Shown in pieces: positions 1 through 10,929 of a stretch of 64,000 nucleotides of DNA. Numbering within the stretch: position 1 is the first letter of the stretch; each line of letters opens with the position of its first letter. The translations under genes were made by a program, and so were the position numbers. The notes beneath the pieces are model-generated. The model did not search any database and was not told the DNA's origin. It worked only from the letters and a program-made list of their open reading frames with translations. This DNA comes from Halichondria panicea (Eukaryota; Porifera; Demospongiae; Suberitida; Halichondriidae): contig NC_087382.1 in the NCBI RefSeq assembly GCF_963675165.1, forward strand, positions 1,364,001-1,428,000, given 5' to 3'.

Positions 1-1714
1 GTAAATGACAAGTTAGAATGCACTACGTAAAGGATATTTTCACCCTTTAAATTGTCAAATATGCTTGTATTAGTAATTATCAGACTTGAGATAACAACCG
101 CAATCACTCCATCTTGCTGAGTAGCTCTGTTGTTTGTGACCACAGAGTCGGAAATGATCACAGTGCCATCAGCAACAAAAAACACTCCACCAAAGTCAGC
201 ACTGTTATTTTTAAACATGATTTTGGAGACGGATATAGTTCCAGTATATACCAAAATCGCTCCACCAAGACTAGTTTCTCCATTATCAACTACAGCTTCA
301 TTATCTGTTATATTACAGCTCAAGATAGATGCATCACCCACGAAAAGTCCAATTGCTCCACCAGAGGTAGCCTTGTTGTTTGTTAGCTTGCTATCGGATA
401 TCAGTAACTCTCCAGTAAAAACCGAAATCGCTCCATCTGATCTACCAGCACTGTTGTACGCTAGCTCACTGTCGGAGATTGAGACACTCCCTCCCTAGAT
501 ATTAATTGCTCCACCGTCAAGAATAGCACTATTGTTTAGTAGGGCACAGTTGGAAATGAACAAACTACTTTGAGAGGTGGAAATTGCTCCAGCACTTTCA
601 GCAATATTATTTGTAAAGTTGCATAAACTGATAGTCACACTTGCAGAGTCCACTTCCACTGCTCCACCTAATCCAAATATAGCAGTGTTAGAATTAAACC
701 TTGAATTGTTAATAACAGTTTGATTTGATATAATATTATGAATTGCTCCACCACCATCATGAATAGCACTATTGCTCAGTAGTGTACAGTTGGAAATGAA
801 CAAACCACTTCCAAAGGTGAAAATTGCTCCACCTGCTTTTTCAGCACTGTTGTACGCTAGCTCACTGTCGGAGATTGAGACACTCCCTCCCCGGCTATAA
901 ATTGCTCCACCGTCAAGAATAGCACTATTGTTTAGTAGCGCACAGTTGGAAATGAACAAACTACTTCCAAAGGTGATAATTGCTCCACCAAAATTTAATT
1001 GAGCAATATTATTTGTAAAGTTGCACCAACTGATAGTCACACTTACAGAGTCCACTTCCACTGCTCCACCATATGCAGCAGTATTGGAATCGAATCTTGA
1101 ATCATTAATAACAGTTTGATTTGATTCAATGTTCACTGCACCACCACTGTTACTGAAGAAGTCGCTCTTTTCAATGCACACACTATCAACTTTAACAGTC
1201 AATGCTCTGTCAGTGCTAGTGTTGTTCACAAAGAGAACTCGTTCAATCGTTACAGTTACTGTATGAGCGATCTCGAGTGTACAAGCTTCCAACTTTAGCA
1301 ATTTCAAGCCTACCAAATAGCATTGAGAAATGTACATATAGCCTGAACTACTTTCATCACCTGCTCCAGTGAAATGCAAACCTTCAATACTCAATGCACG
1401 GATATTAGATAAATACACTGCTCTACCAGTTGTGTTGGCATTGATAGTGGCATTTTGGCCAGCAATAATCACCTCTCTGAAATTACAAATGTAAAGCATT
1501 TCACTTAATAAATGATCACCAGACAGAAAGCTCAAGGTGAGATTGTCTCCACCAGACAACAGGGCTGTTTGAACAAGCTGCTCGAGAGTGAAATAAGTTC
1601 CATTTTGGTAGCCATGACACGAGTCAATTGAATCCACTGGCACAATGTGATAGTGCTCACTCCTGGTAACAGTAGCTAGGGTCAGTATAGCAGCACCAAC
1701 CAGCTGGTGTGCAT
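1..1714 (-). pseudogene. M1: broken 5' half of M-type beta-helix receptor gene (cut by window edge)
   Basis: This is the amino-terminal half of a paralogue of the intact M3 gene (32681-37630); the rest lies off the window. The start codon is at 1714-1712, by alignment with the M3 start. The ectodomain is a run of beta-helix rungs with motifs such as NNSAILDGGAI and FISNCALLNNSA. Two lesions show by comparison with M3. First, two extra bases near 1686-1690 (gtcagTAtagcag against gtcagtagcag) put the signal peptide out of frame. Second, a CAG-to-TAG change at 495-497 stops the reading frame inside a rung that reads INIQGGSV in M3. Beyond that stop the frame is similar to M3 down to position 1. 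It has one copy of a 53-residue rung block (742-900) where M3 has two. It is read as a pseudogene; a sequencing error could explain one lesion but hardly both. Confidence 0.85.
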
Positions 1715-2228
1715 GTTCTCTCCGATACTATAAAATTACAAATATAATTAATGCAGTATCAGTATACTAGCTGCTATTGCTGCTTCTACTTTGTACTTAA
1801 AGCGTGTATACTGTAAAGCATCTACAGAGGTAGAACATGTGGAATAAGCTAATTAATGGTCACCAGAGCAGGGCCGTAAGAAACATTTTTAGGTGGGGGG
1901 GCAGAAAAAAGAAATGGACCCTCCCCGCCAGAGGCAAACTTTTTACATGTGTATGTTCTCAGAGATAAACAGGAGAAAGATATCGAGCTTCGTAAGAAGA
2001 AGGTCTTAGTTAGCCCTACCTTCTTCAATTCTGTTCGTTTATCTATGATTATATCCAGCTGTGTTGCACCATGTAGCATAAAACTCATACTTGTACTCTT
2101 TTGAATAATTATTGTGGTAATGAATTTGCTACAAATCTGCCAAAATTAGTACGTACCCTAAAAACAGAAAAAAATCTGAAAACACTAAAATTCCTACCCG
2201 TCTATAATAGTAACAGTAAGGTAGCATA

Positions 2229-3037
2229 TTTCCCACCTACTACACTTTTGCTATGTAGTCTAGTGGGGTTTAACTGTCATAAATTAGCACCTCAGGGCTA
2301 CAAGGGAAAATATGGCTCATAAATTGGCACCTCAAGCATATGCAGCAAAAATGTTTTTCATTCTGTTTTTTCGATGAATGAAGATGAATGCAATGTCTTG
2401 CATGAGAAACAAAATCAAAATGAAAACATAGAGACAGAGGGTGTAGTCTGTGGACTAGTTCATCAAAAATTCTGCTGTGTGAGGAGCTGCTTTAGAGACA
2501 CTCTGGGAGAGGGCTTGGGCTCAGGCTGAGCTTTTTGCTCACTAGCATGCCTAGTACTGACTGACTGCACGCACTGCACTGGGCCTGTTCAGCAAAGAAA
2601 AAGAAGCTATTTTAATAATAATATAGGAGTGGCTATTTTAAGCTTACCTTTGCTTGCCTACTAGCCTGGCATAAGAGAGCTGGTCAGGGGGAGTGGCTCT
2701 GTACCATTCGCTTGGAGGGAGGGGTTGGCTGCTCATATTTTGTCCAGGCTGCGCAAGATTTGAGTGTGGACAGGAGCCCTGGTGTGGACGAGCTCTCTTT
2801 TCCTAGTTTTCTTCTTGTTTGAATAGTGTTGCTATGTGGTAGTCATGCAAGCTTATATAGGCTGGATGCATAGCAACCAGTCAGCCAATCAGATGGGACA
2901 TATATCAATTAATGCACAGTGCCTCGGGGTTTATGACAGTAAATCACACCTCCCCCTCGGGCTTACGCCCTTGTAGTCGGGAGGTTTACTGTCATAAACC
3001 CCTCTACACTGTACATTAACTAATACATATATACTTA
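2229..3037. mobile_element. 809-bp insertion relative to paralogous flank; unclassified
   Basis: The paralogous site at about 38390 reads gtagcata directly followed by cctattactg. Here 809 bp lie between these two halves. The insert has no coding frame that I recognise. Its right end holds a strong inverted repeat (2926-3002), and related bases (ggggtttaactgtcataaa) occur near its left end at about 2266. It could be a non-autonomous element, or the other copy could be a deletion. A target duplication longer than TA is not visible. Confidence 0.5.
2926..3002. repeat. Perfect 18-bp inverted repeat (foldback)
   Basis: Arms 2926-2943 (ggggtttatgacagtaaa) and 2985-3002 are exact reverse complements, separated by a GC-rich loop with its own short symmetry (cggg...cccg). 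It sits at the right end of the 809-bp insertion. Confidence 0.8.
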
Positions 3038-4072
3038 CCTATTACTGTATATACCTTTTAATTCCAGACCAACAGACACAAGGACACAGTGCACAGATTG
3101 ATACAGCAGTATAGCCAGAGACTGAGTATATAGCTATAGATCTATAAAAAAGCTGTATATTATAGTGTTATGTACTGCATGGTCAGATAATTGTGAACAG
3201 AGTTGTCCCTGTATACATGTATTATAGAAAATGTTGGATATTACCAAAAATCCCTAACTACTATAGGAAAACATCACAATGTCGTAATAATGTTTCTTAT
3301 ACTGTATAGTACCATCACCAGCAAATCAAACAGAAGAGCTATGACTACAGTATATCGATTAGCCCATAACCATGACATTGTATATACACCTTCAAAGGAT
3401 AGGCAGACAGATGATGGGATTCTATTATAAGTGTGAAACCATACCCGTGTGCACAAGGGTATAGGAGCATGGCCATGAGGTTGTTGGAATAAAACTCTGC
3501 AATATTCATGGAAATGGGAGAGATGGATATCCTACAATTATATATATATATAGCACCATCCCACATGGTGTCGGATCGGTCAATGGGAGAGATGTTATGA
3601 CATTGTCGAAGTGAGTTTTCGAATTCCCCCCCAGGCGAAAACATAGTTGATGACAACATGGGTTTTGGAGCTACAGAGAGATACATATAGTAACAGATTC
3701 AAGTAAGCACTTAACACAATAAAAGCACCGCGGGTGCTGATGCCTCAGTGGAAGCATTTTTGTCTTGCAACTGAAATAAATTTGCAAGTAAGGAAATGAT
3801 TGACAAAGACTGTTGCTAAAAAGATGCATAAAGTTCAAAGTCCATAATAATGGCATTGCATGCTCGTTGGCAGTGGAGCTCTTTCCTCGCTACCAAGTGC
3901 AGAGCTAACTACTAAGTAGAGTATCAACATTCTATATGGGTAAGTTTTGCTACGCACTATTCTGAAAGGGCTGATGGCATTCAAGTAAAAAAAAGAGAGC
4001 TATAACTCAAGAACAAAGCATTATTTTCGAGTCCAAATCCAATAAAACATGGCTAGAAGCGTATAGAACTTC

Positions 4073-5995
4073 TTACTTCTGCAATCGTCGAACAGCTACA
4101 GCAATAACACGCACGCACACACACACACACACACTGCCGTATACCTTGCTTACGCATGCGCACCGAGGCATGATAATGGACTCACTTGCTTTAGAATCCA
4201 GCTTCTGTATATCCTGACATCGTTTGGTTACGATCTTATCAAATTTTTTTTGTTCTCTTTCTTTCTTTTTTAACTCTTTTTCAGTCTTTTCTTTCTGTTT
4301 TTGTATAGCATCTTGAACGGATTTATTCCCTGTAAGTACGAGCTTGGCTGGATCAGGCTTTATAATGATAGGCTTCACTTTGAAAGTTGGTGTCTGTATG
4401 GTAAGTATGTCATGTATCGTAGATTGCTGTTCAAGTGAGTTATCTCGGGGAGGAGAATCAATGCCTGGGCGTTTTTCATCATCCGTACCGACAGGAGTCA
4501 GACGATATGGTTGCCGTTTCAGAGGGGTGAAGGCAGTACACATGTTAGGCTCATTCGAAAAAGTGGCTTTTCCAGGAAGTTTCCTAATCACAGCATTTTC
4601 ATTTAGTGGATAAATTCCTGTAGTTTTGAATCCATTAATGATGTTGATGGCCGTCATGGACTCCACCCATGCTTTACTCAGCAGGCTGCAAAAACTGTAG
4701 ATGTTCACCACTCTGCCTGGATTCTTCACTCTATAATCATGGCAAACCTGTCTCCAATGTACCTTAAAGGGGCCAAAGACACCCTTGTCTAAGGGCTGAG
4801 TGAGGTGGGTAGTATTTGGAGGGAGTGCGAACAAAATGACACATTCTTCTGCAGCAAGTTGAATGGTTACAGGACTGTAATGAGAGGAGTGCCCATCCAT
4901 CAGCAGAATAATGGGTCGAACAGCAGACGCATACCTTAAGAAGTGTCGCTTGAACCACTTATCAAAAATTGTTGCAGTCATCCATCCCTTATCAGAAAGA
5001 GCATAAATGGTGCCAGGTATCTCTCCAACAGCAAGCTCTGGGTTCATTTTCTTCCTTGCCCAGATTATCATGGGAGGTACGTACTGGCCGGAAGCACTCA
5101 CGCATGCCACTACAGTAACTTGACTCTTCGTACCCTTGGTGACGTGGTAAGGCTGCTTATCGCTTTTTCGATGAACAGTCTTCGGTGGTTTTGGCTCGAG
5201 GGGGAAGCCGCTCTCATTCATATTGTATATCAGCCCAGGTTGATCAGTCAGCTTCGACTCTTCTAGAGTTTCTCTAAGAGTACAAAAATATTCGGAGAGT
5301 GTCTCAGCGGAAGATGCCTTGACTCTAGCCACTGACAGACAAGAGGATGTCTTTAAAGAGACTTCAGGATGTCGCTTACAAAATCTAGCCCACCAACCAT
5401 GCGTAACAGAAGAGGCATCAGTCTTTTCTTTGTTTTTTCGGATCAACATTGTTTCAACTAGAGACAAAACCTGTAATCTGGTGAAAGGATACCCAATTTC
5501 GGCTGACTTGATGAGGAAACACACTAACAGAGCCTCTTCTTCGACCGTGAAATATGTCCTTGGTCCACTCCTGCTCCCTGGCAAAACTCTTCCTGTGGCA
5601 TTGTCATATAGAGTTGTCTTTGGTATACCATAGTCAGCGGCAGCTCTGGAGACAGCAACCCCTTTGTGAATAACCGCATCGAGAGCTCGTTCCATGCTTC
5701 GCTTGCTCCAGGGGCGATATTTTTCCGGCCTGCATGCTCGTACTTTCTTATACTGAGGCGTACGCATGGGATCAGAATCAAACGAAAACACTCTATTGCG
5801 GAGAGGGGAACATCTCTTTCCGAGGCCAGGTAAACAGAACCTAGATAGATAAAGGAAAAAATGTATGCACCCTTGCAGATCTTGATATCTCACAGTCACT
5901 GACCTATTTAGGCTATTAGTTTCCATTCTCAAGCATCTCAAGTGCAGTGAAGGTGAGCTTCTTCTTCTTCCTGTGAGCACGTGGCTGGATCTCAT
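4073..5995 (-). CDS. Pogo/Tigger-type (DDE_1 superfamily) transposase, first catalytic Asp changed to Asn
   Basis: The 640-codon frame encodes an HTH_psq/CENP-B-like DNA-binding region at about residues 95-210 (RAAADYGIPKTTLYD; HGWWARFCKRHPEV) and a DDE_1 catalytic domain at about 250-470. The second and third acidic residues are present: D367 in LLMDGHSSH and D403 in QPLDKGVFGPF. The first position, normally Asp in a YN.DE(T/S)GF motif, is Asn260 here (YNMNESGF; codon AAT at about 5218-5220). This would abolish two-metal chemistry if it is real. The natural start may be M77 (MRTPQYKK); the first 76 residues are of low quality and could be untranslated or intronic. A lysine-rich coiled stretch (about 560-590) follows. 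A donor-like GTGAGT after codon 602 and a CA repeat downstream suggest that the last 38 residues are not coding. No terminal inverted repeats were found by eye. It is an inactive element or a domesticated protein. Confidence 0.85.
   Translation of the reverse strand: MRSSHVLTGRRRSSPSLHLRCLRMETNSLNRSVTVRYQDLQGCIHFFLYLSRFCLPGLGKRCSPLRNRVFSFDSDPMRTPQYKKVRACRPEKYRPWSKRSMERALDAVIHKGVAVSRAAADYGIPKTTLYDNATGRVLPGSRSGPRTYFTVEEEALLVCFLIKSAEIGYPFTRLQVLSLVETMLIRKNKEKTDASSVTHGWWARFCKRHPEVSLKTSSCLSVARVKASSAETLSEYFCTLRETLEESKLTDQPGLIYNMNESGFPLEPKPPKTVHRKSDKQPYHVTKGTKSQVTVVACVSASGQYVPPMIIWARKKMNPELAVGEIPGTIYALSDKGWMTATIFDKWFKRHFLRYASAVRPIILLMDGHSSHYSPVTIQLAAEECVILFALPPNTTHLTQPLDKGVFGPFKVHWRQVCHDYRVKNPGRVVNIYSFCSLLSKAWVESMTAINIINGFKTTGIYPLNENAVIRKLPGKATFSNEPNMCTAFTPLKRQPYRLTPVGTDDEKRPGIDSPPRDNSLEQQSTIHDILTIQTPTFKVKPIIIKPDPAKLVLTGNKSVQDAIQKQKEKTEKELKKKEREQKKFDKIVTKRCQDIQKLDSKASESIIMPRCACVSKVYGSVCVCVCVRVIAVAVRRLQK
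4107..4134. repeat. (AC)n microsatellite
   Basis: A run of about 14 AC units with two interruptions, overlapping the doubtful 3' end of the transposase frame, where it is read as alternating Val-Cys. Confidence 0.9.
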
Positions 5996-6910
5996 GTGCA
6001 GGCATGCTGACTCAGCACTATACTAGTCGTCTCGCTCTTAGGCCGCAAGGGCCTCGCTCTTTGCCCTTGTTCTGAGCGTTTGCAGTGGTTCTTATGAGGC
6101 CTGGTAGGTACCAGAAGTCTCTCTGTCGTTCTAGAAGTCGTAGCATAGCTTTGAAACTATCGCAAGAGTCTATAGTCGGCAATAGGTTGCAAACGTCGCT
6201 TATTGAATGTTCGAACCACCGACTTTGAGCTGCTGCTGTGCAAGAGTAAAGCAACAGGATTACTTCTAATTGTGGTAGGCACGAGATCTGATCATTGTCT
6301 ATTAGTGCATGCAAAAAACTAGAAGATAGCTCTTACTGTCTCTTCAAACGGGCACACGAAAACTGGTGTCGTTCGGAAATTGGTTGCTTACTCTACCAGG
6401 CCGTATTTTAATCGGCCTGGTCTCGAGGCTAATCTGGTACAGACCTTTGCAGAGTTCGATGTCTAGAGCGGAAGTGCCTGTCACGTGAACCATTACATAA
6501 CAAGATTGAATTCTGGCTCATTCCTAACCAATTATTTTTCTCCAATAAAGCCTATTTAATTTTGTTAAACTGGGAAAAATTCGACCTATATAGGAGGAAG
6601 GCTTTGAACATGAACAGCTAGCTAGCTGATGAGTATTTCCAATCGTTTTGTGAGTTACTATTAGTCACACAGCCTGTGTCAAAGAACTATATATCCAGCT
6701 GGAGCTAAGGCTTAGCTTCAAGCTTTTACTGTCTATGACTAGACTCTCAACAGCTTGCAGCAACACAAAATGAGCGGGCAGGCTGGGGCAAGCCACTTCA
6801 TATAATACTGGGAAGCTACAATCCTATTTCAGACTTCTCTGAATAACTAGTAACAAGTAATTTAGTGATGCATCTTGAGAACTCACGTGATGTTGTGTGG
6901 CTTTAATGTA
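5996..6910. other. Unassigned region with dispersed-repeat copy
   Basis: A 98-codon minus-strand frame (6018-6314) lies just upstream of the transposase. It has mixed composition and could be a 5' exon, but it has no recognisable domain. Around 6455-6597 the sequence is an inverted, diverged copy of the repeat found upstream of each P gene: tcacgtgaacc, ttacataacaagattga, ctcattcctaaccaatt and aaactgggaaaaatt appear in reverse order and on the opposite strand compared with 21835-21950. The rest holds nothing I can identify. Confidence 0.4.
6395..6421. repeat. Short perfect hairpin
   Basis: accaggccg and cggcctggt form a 9-bp stem with a 9-base AT loop. It is isolated and its function is unknown. 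Confidence 0.6.
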
Positions 6911-6914
6911 CATG

Positions 6915-8764
6915 TATCTTCTTCTTCTTCTTTTTCTTCTTTTTCACCTCCAGTTTTGGAGAGTAGCCCACGAGGGCAGATCACATGATGAGAAGGTACA
7001 AGCTCCACCCTCAGGTGGAGTTTAAAGTTAGAATGTTACTGCGGGTTTGCCGCAGATTGTGGGAGAAAGCGTAAGATCCAGTCTTCTTGCACATTGGCAT
7101 CAGATGGCCAGACTTGACCAAGCAGAAGGCCGCAGAGGTCCCCAGAGCTGTGGTCCTTTATGCTGGCTGGGGCAGCGGCTATGAGGGCCTCCCTGAGTGA
7201 GGAGAGAGCTGGGCAGGTCAGCAAGAAGTGCGAGGGTGATTCTACACCTAGATTGCAAAGTTTGCAGGTTGCATCTCCCGGTGCAGCGTTGGTTGATCTG
7301 TACCTAAATCTTGAGGCGTCAAGTTCTAGGCCATCACAGCCTGTGAGAAGCCTGATCCTGAAGTTAGAGGGGCCATGAAGAGATCTGTCTTTCAGGGAGC
7401 ATGACCACAGCTGGGAGGGCTTCCCAAGATGGGCAAGCAGGGATGAGATATTGAGGTGTGAGCATGCAGGAGTCTACCAGATTTACATGCTGTTTGATGA
7501 GCATTGACTTTTTCGCAGCTGTTTTGAATGAGTCTTTGTTTTTTCCATTCAGAACCATGTTAGAAATTGGAGGGAATGAGTGTGTAGAAGCTAGGGACGC
7601 CCATGTCTTGAGTACCCCAGTGAGAGTGTTTAGGAGCAGTCTTTCCATCAGGACTTTTTGGGGGAGGTCTTCTGTTGACATATTAGCTATAGAGTTAATA
7701 AAGCAGAGCTGCCTGCAGTCTACCATGGAGGAAATCCCCATTGATCCAATAAGGCTCGACAGTGCAAGTGAGGGACATCTGGTCGGGAGACCCTGAATCG
7801 TACGCAGTATTTTCTGTGGGATTTTTCCAGCATTGTTAGTTCAGTTTTTGTGAGTGACCAAAGCTCTGACCCGTATAGAGTAACTGGGAGGCAGAGAGAA
7901 GAGTATAATTTTGTGGGATGTGATGGGGTGGAGGCAGCCAAATCTTGCTCCAATCGAGTTCAAGGCAAAGAAGGCACTCCTCCCTGCAGAGCAACGATTG
8001 GATATTTTTACCAGGCCAGATGTAGTTACCAGGCGCAAGATTCCTAGGTGAGAGTAGCTGTCTGCCTCTTGTATAGTTTCACGGCATACAAAAAAGGAGC
8101 GGGAGAGACGGCCAGACGAGCGGGATTTTGACGACTCCCCAAAGATTAAAACTGCAGATTTTGAAGAATTGATTTCATAACGCCAGGCACTAGCATAGTC
8201 TGAAACGATGTCAAGTAGAGATTGCAGCTTGACAGGAGTATCTGCAATGAGAGAGAGATCATCTGCGTACATGGGGGATGGGCAGTGAACAGAGGAGCCG
8301 ACCATAGCACCAAGGCAGCATTCATCTAGTTGGACCAGAAGTGCATCCACGTAAACCGAGTAGAGCAGTGGGGACAGGATTGCACCTTGGCGGACACCCT
8401 GTTTAATACTAAAGACACGAGACCTTTTACCCTTCAAAAGGAAGCAGGAGGAGGAGCGAGAGTACCAGTCGACCAGAAGGTGCCAGATTCTCGGATGAAT
8501 GTTCTTTTCATGTAGTTTGACAAACAGGCCCTCATGCCAGACAGTATCGAAGGCCTTCTTGACATCTAGGAAAGCCACAAACGCCTTTTTCCCTAGGTCA
8601 CGGAGAGATTGAACAGATTCTTGGAACACAAATGCAGTGTGTATCGAGCTATACCCTACTCTGAAGCCCCCCTGGAGGTGGTTGAGGGAAATACCATCTG
8701 CTGACAACTTGTCTAATATTAGTTTTTGTAATAGTTTCCCGACGTTGGATAAGAGAGAGATCAT
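6915..8764 (-). mobile_element. 5'-truncated, frameshifted non-LTR retrotransposon (LINE) with (GAA)n tail
   Basis: On the minus strand, 8764-7841 encodes the reverse transcriptase from just after its N-terminal conserved block (ISLLSNVGKLLQKLI). It has the palm motif FLDVKKAFDTVWH, RQGAILSPLLY and the catalytic MYADD. The sequence then continues in other frames through 7953-7720 (ALYGSELW-like block), 7741-7364 and 7224-7036, so there are at least three frameshifts. The C-terminus keeps a CKLC...H....C finger-like motif (in CKLCNLGVESPSHFLLTCPAL, given here as spaced residues C-x2-C-x8-H-x4-C), common at LINE ORF2 ends. After a short 3' UTR the element ends in a (GAA)n/(A)-rich tail at about 6917-6945. 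The endonuclease domain is absent. The clade (CR1/Jockey/L2 group) cannot be resolved without a tree. It is inactive. Confidence 0.9.
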
Positions 8765-9167
8765 ATATATATGAATATCACATGACGGTAAATTCCGCTT
8801 TAGACGTCGAGTTGCAAGAACTCTGCAAAGGTCTGTAAGAAGGGTTGTGATAAAACAGGGAATGAGAAATGAGGAAATGAGGAAATAAGAAATAGGAAAT
8901 GAGGAAATGAAGAAATGAGAACGAGAAATGAGCTGTTAGGCATATGGGCAGAGCAAGTCTGAAGACGAAGCTAACATCTACTGAGCTACAGGTACGTACC
9001 TCCGGTGACAAGTCTCCTGGTGCTCTGCCACCATACAGAACTTATGTTCCTCTGGTACACGGTGTGACACTCTCTACCTCTATCTACTTGTGTGCCATGT
9101 ACGACTGGCATGGTTCAGACATCAGATCTATACCTATACGTAATGGTACTTACATGTACTGTCCTAG

Positions 9168-9291
9168 GCTACAGTCCCACAGTCTCAAACAATTTACCTA
9201 TGCGTGGCTATACTGGCAATACATTCACCGATTTCACAATCCGGTGGGCAAGTGATAGTCAATGGACTGGACTCAATGTCAACATCTACAT
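9168..9291 (+). pseudogene. Captured exon-like fragment inside the TIR element
   Basis: A segment bordered by acceptor-like CTAG and a good donor (CAT|GTAAGT) reads in one frame as GYSPTVSNNLPMRGYTGNTF followed by TDFTIRWASDSQWTGLNVNI. The end resembles the last strands of a CUB-like domain (...F.I.W.SD.S....GF...). The upstream frame 8944-9167 is also open but unrecognised. Most probably this is a host-gene piece carried by the element; the domain call is tentative. Confidence 0.35.
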
Positions 9292-9422
9292 GTAAGTAAC
9301 AGCAAAGAAACTTCCAAAACTGTTTGTCAAACCAAGCAAATTCTAATCTGCCAGTCCTGTCGTAAAGCTGCAGGAAGTAATGACATTAGTACACTGTACT
9401 GGTATCATATCCATGCAATCTC

Positions 9423-9626
9423 GCTACAGGGTGAAGAAAGCAATTCCCATTACCATTCTCACAAGCAATGCCTAGTGAAAGCTGATGCTACCTTTAATGA
9501 AGAAAGCTCACTGTGCCATCTGAAGCTACAGGGTGAAGAAAGCAATTCCCATTACCATTCTCACAAGCAATGCCTAGTGAAAGCTGATGCTACCTTTAAT
9601 GAAGAAAGCTCACTGTGCCATCTGAA
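9423..9626 (+). repeat. Perfect 102-bp tandem duplication (2 copies)
   Basis: 9423-9524 and 9525-9626 are identical. The unit is 34 codons and keeps the plus-strand frame 9262-9636 open. It begins gctacagggtgaagaaagc. Because the copies show no divergence, the duplication is recent or has been homogenised. Confidence 0.9.
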
Positions 9627-9948
9627 GCGATGGTAAAATTTAATTCTTACAATGTGTCTGACAACCTGTACTGTGTGGAGGTGCCACTATATATATTTGA
9701 TAACTAAATACTTAGTCACCTACTAGCTTCTTGGCTGATATATCAGTCATTACTTTTGTGCATCTATATAATAATTATAACAATGTCATAATTATTGTGA
9801 TGAAAATTAATGCCATGGTGATGATCATAACCATAAATTATCTATTTCTTATTTCTTCATTTCCTCATTTCCTATTTCTTATTTCCTTATTTCTTATTTC
9901 TCATTTCCTCATTTCTCATTCCCTGTTTTATCACAACCCCTGTAAGAA

Positions 9949-10929
9949 TTGATTTCGTGGGAGTTGATCTCATGAAAGTTGATCTCGTGTGAGGTAATCC
10001 TTTTTCTTTCCTCTTATTGTAGATAGGTGTGGTCAATAATACTGAACACGCCTACTAATCATAAAATTTCGTGGGTATAAATTTTCGCGATACAGGCTTA
10101 ATCCGCGAAAATCGCGAACATTTATACCCTCAAAATATACCCGCTATACAATGATACGGTAGGTTAGATTCGAGGCTACCGCTCCATATGCTTGCAACTG
10201 GCTAGGCTGAAAAAGTCTGAGATCTGTGCTCCAGAATTCCATTTGCAGTTGCATGCAGTTGCAAACATTGCGCAAGGACCTGCAGAGCTGACTCAGCAAC
10301 AGCAATAATTGACCTATGAACTTTAAATTAGTTGATTATAAGTCTAGTCCCAGCTGCTTGCATCTCTGCTCAAAGACACCAGTATCTGACCATTCAACAT
10401 TGCTGTCATTGGCACAACAAATGGCTTGACTTCACAAAACGTCCGGCTCCTCGGACCTCGCTAGACAAGAGTAAAGCAGCCCCACCCCTGCAAAACCTTC
10501 AACACTGCAAAACAGCCCCACCCAAAGCTGCAATCCAACTCAAGCAGCCCCACCCCAATTAACAGTTCCTCCCCTGCAAAACAGCCACTCCCCAATTACC
10601 AAAATGGTAACGGCCAACTCCGACAATGCCTTCAACGAGTATATATATGACTGTGTCGTAAGCTAGCTGAAGCGGACAGTAAAGAACTGGACAAAACTAT
10701 TTAGATCTACTGGAAGCCTTTGCTATGTGGCATATATTTTTTGTAAAAATACCATGTATATAGTCATTTAATCCCTCAAGCCTTTGCGGTCAGTGCAGAA
10801 TATGAGATACAGTGCATATATATTGCACATAGCAACGGGATATAATGCTATAATATAGCTGTCCCGGCATAACACTAATAGTTCAGTATGCTAACACACA
10901 CATGCACGTACATATAAATAGCAAATAGT
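9949..10929. other. Intergenic; small foldback and low-complexity CCCCACCC tract
   Basis: No gene seen. An inverted repeat gggtataaat / atttataccc (10073-10082 and 10120-10129) encloses cgcgaaaatcgcga-type sequence, typical of a small MITE. 10440-10600 contains spaced repeats of cagccccaccc and gcaaaacagc. The rest is unremarkable AT-rich DNA. Confidence 0.5.

Larger units (their letters stand above)
1715..4072. other. Upstream flank of M1, duplicated at 37.7-38.9 kb; no gene seen
   Basis: No convincing gene. About 1735-2228 and 3038-3560 align by eye with 37690-38396 and 38397-38890, so the flank was copied together with the M gene. Small open frames here are in repeated, non-coding sequence. 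Two indels distinguish the copies. This copy has an extra 809 bp (2229-3037). The other copy has about 240 bp (near 38010-38250) that is missing here at about 2080. From about 3560 to 4072 the sequence is unique, AT-rich and without recognisable features. Confidence 0.6.
8842..9939. mobile_element. 1,098-bp element with 40-bp TIRs and 9-bp TSD (Mutator/Pack-MULE-like)
   Basis: The left terminus 8842-8881 begins GGGTTGTGATAAAACAGGGA; the right terminus 9900-9939 is its exact reverse complement over 40 bp. A purine-rich, imperfect inverted continuation runs for another 40-50 bp. Immediately outside are identical 9-bp direct repeats, CTGTAAGAA (8833-8841 and 9940-9948). Long TIRs with a 9-bp target duplication are characteristic of Mutator-like elements. 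No transposase is encoded, so it is non-autonomous. The interior holds exon-like sequence (9168-9291) and a tandem duplication. The insertion site is itself a diverged copy of the dispersed repeat seen upstream of P genes (ttgcaagaactctg at 8812-8825). Superfamily assignment from TSD length is inference. Confidence 0.85.

Noticed and set aside
3203-3856. Small overlapping frames on both strands
   Set aside because: No homology that I recognise, no splice or start context, and most of it is a duplicated non-coding flank.
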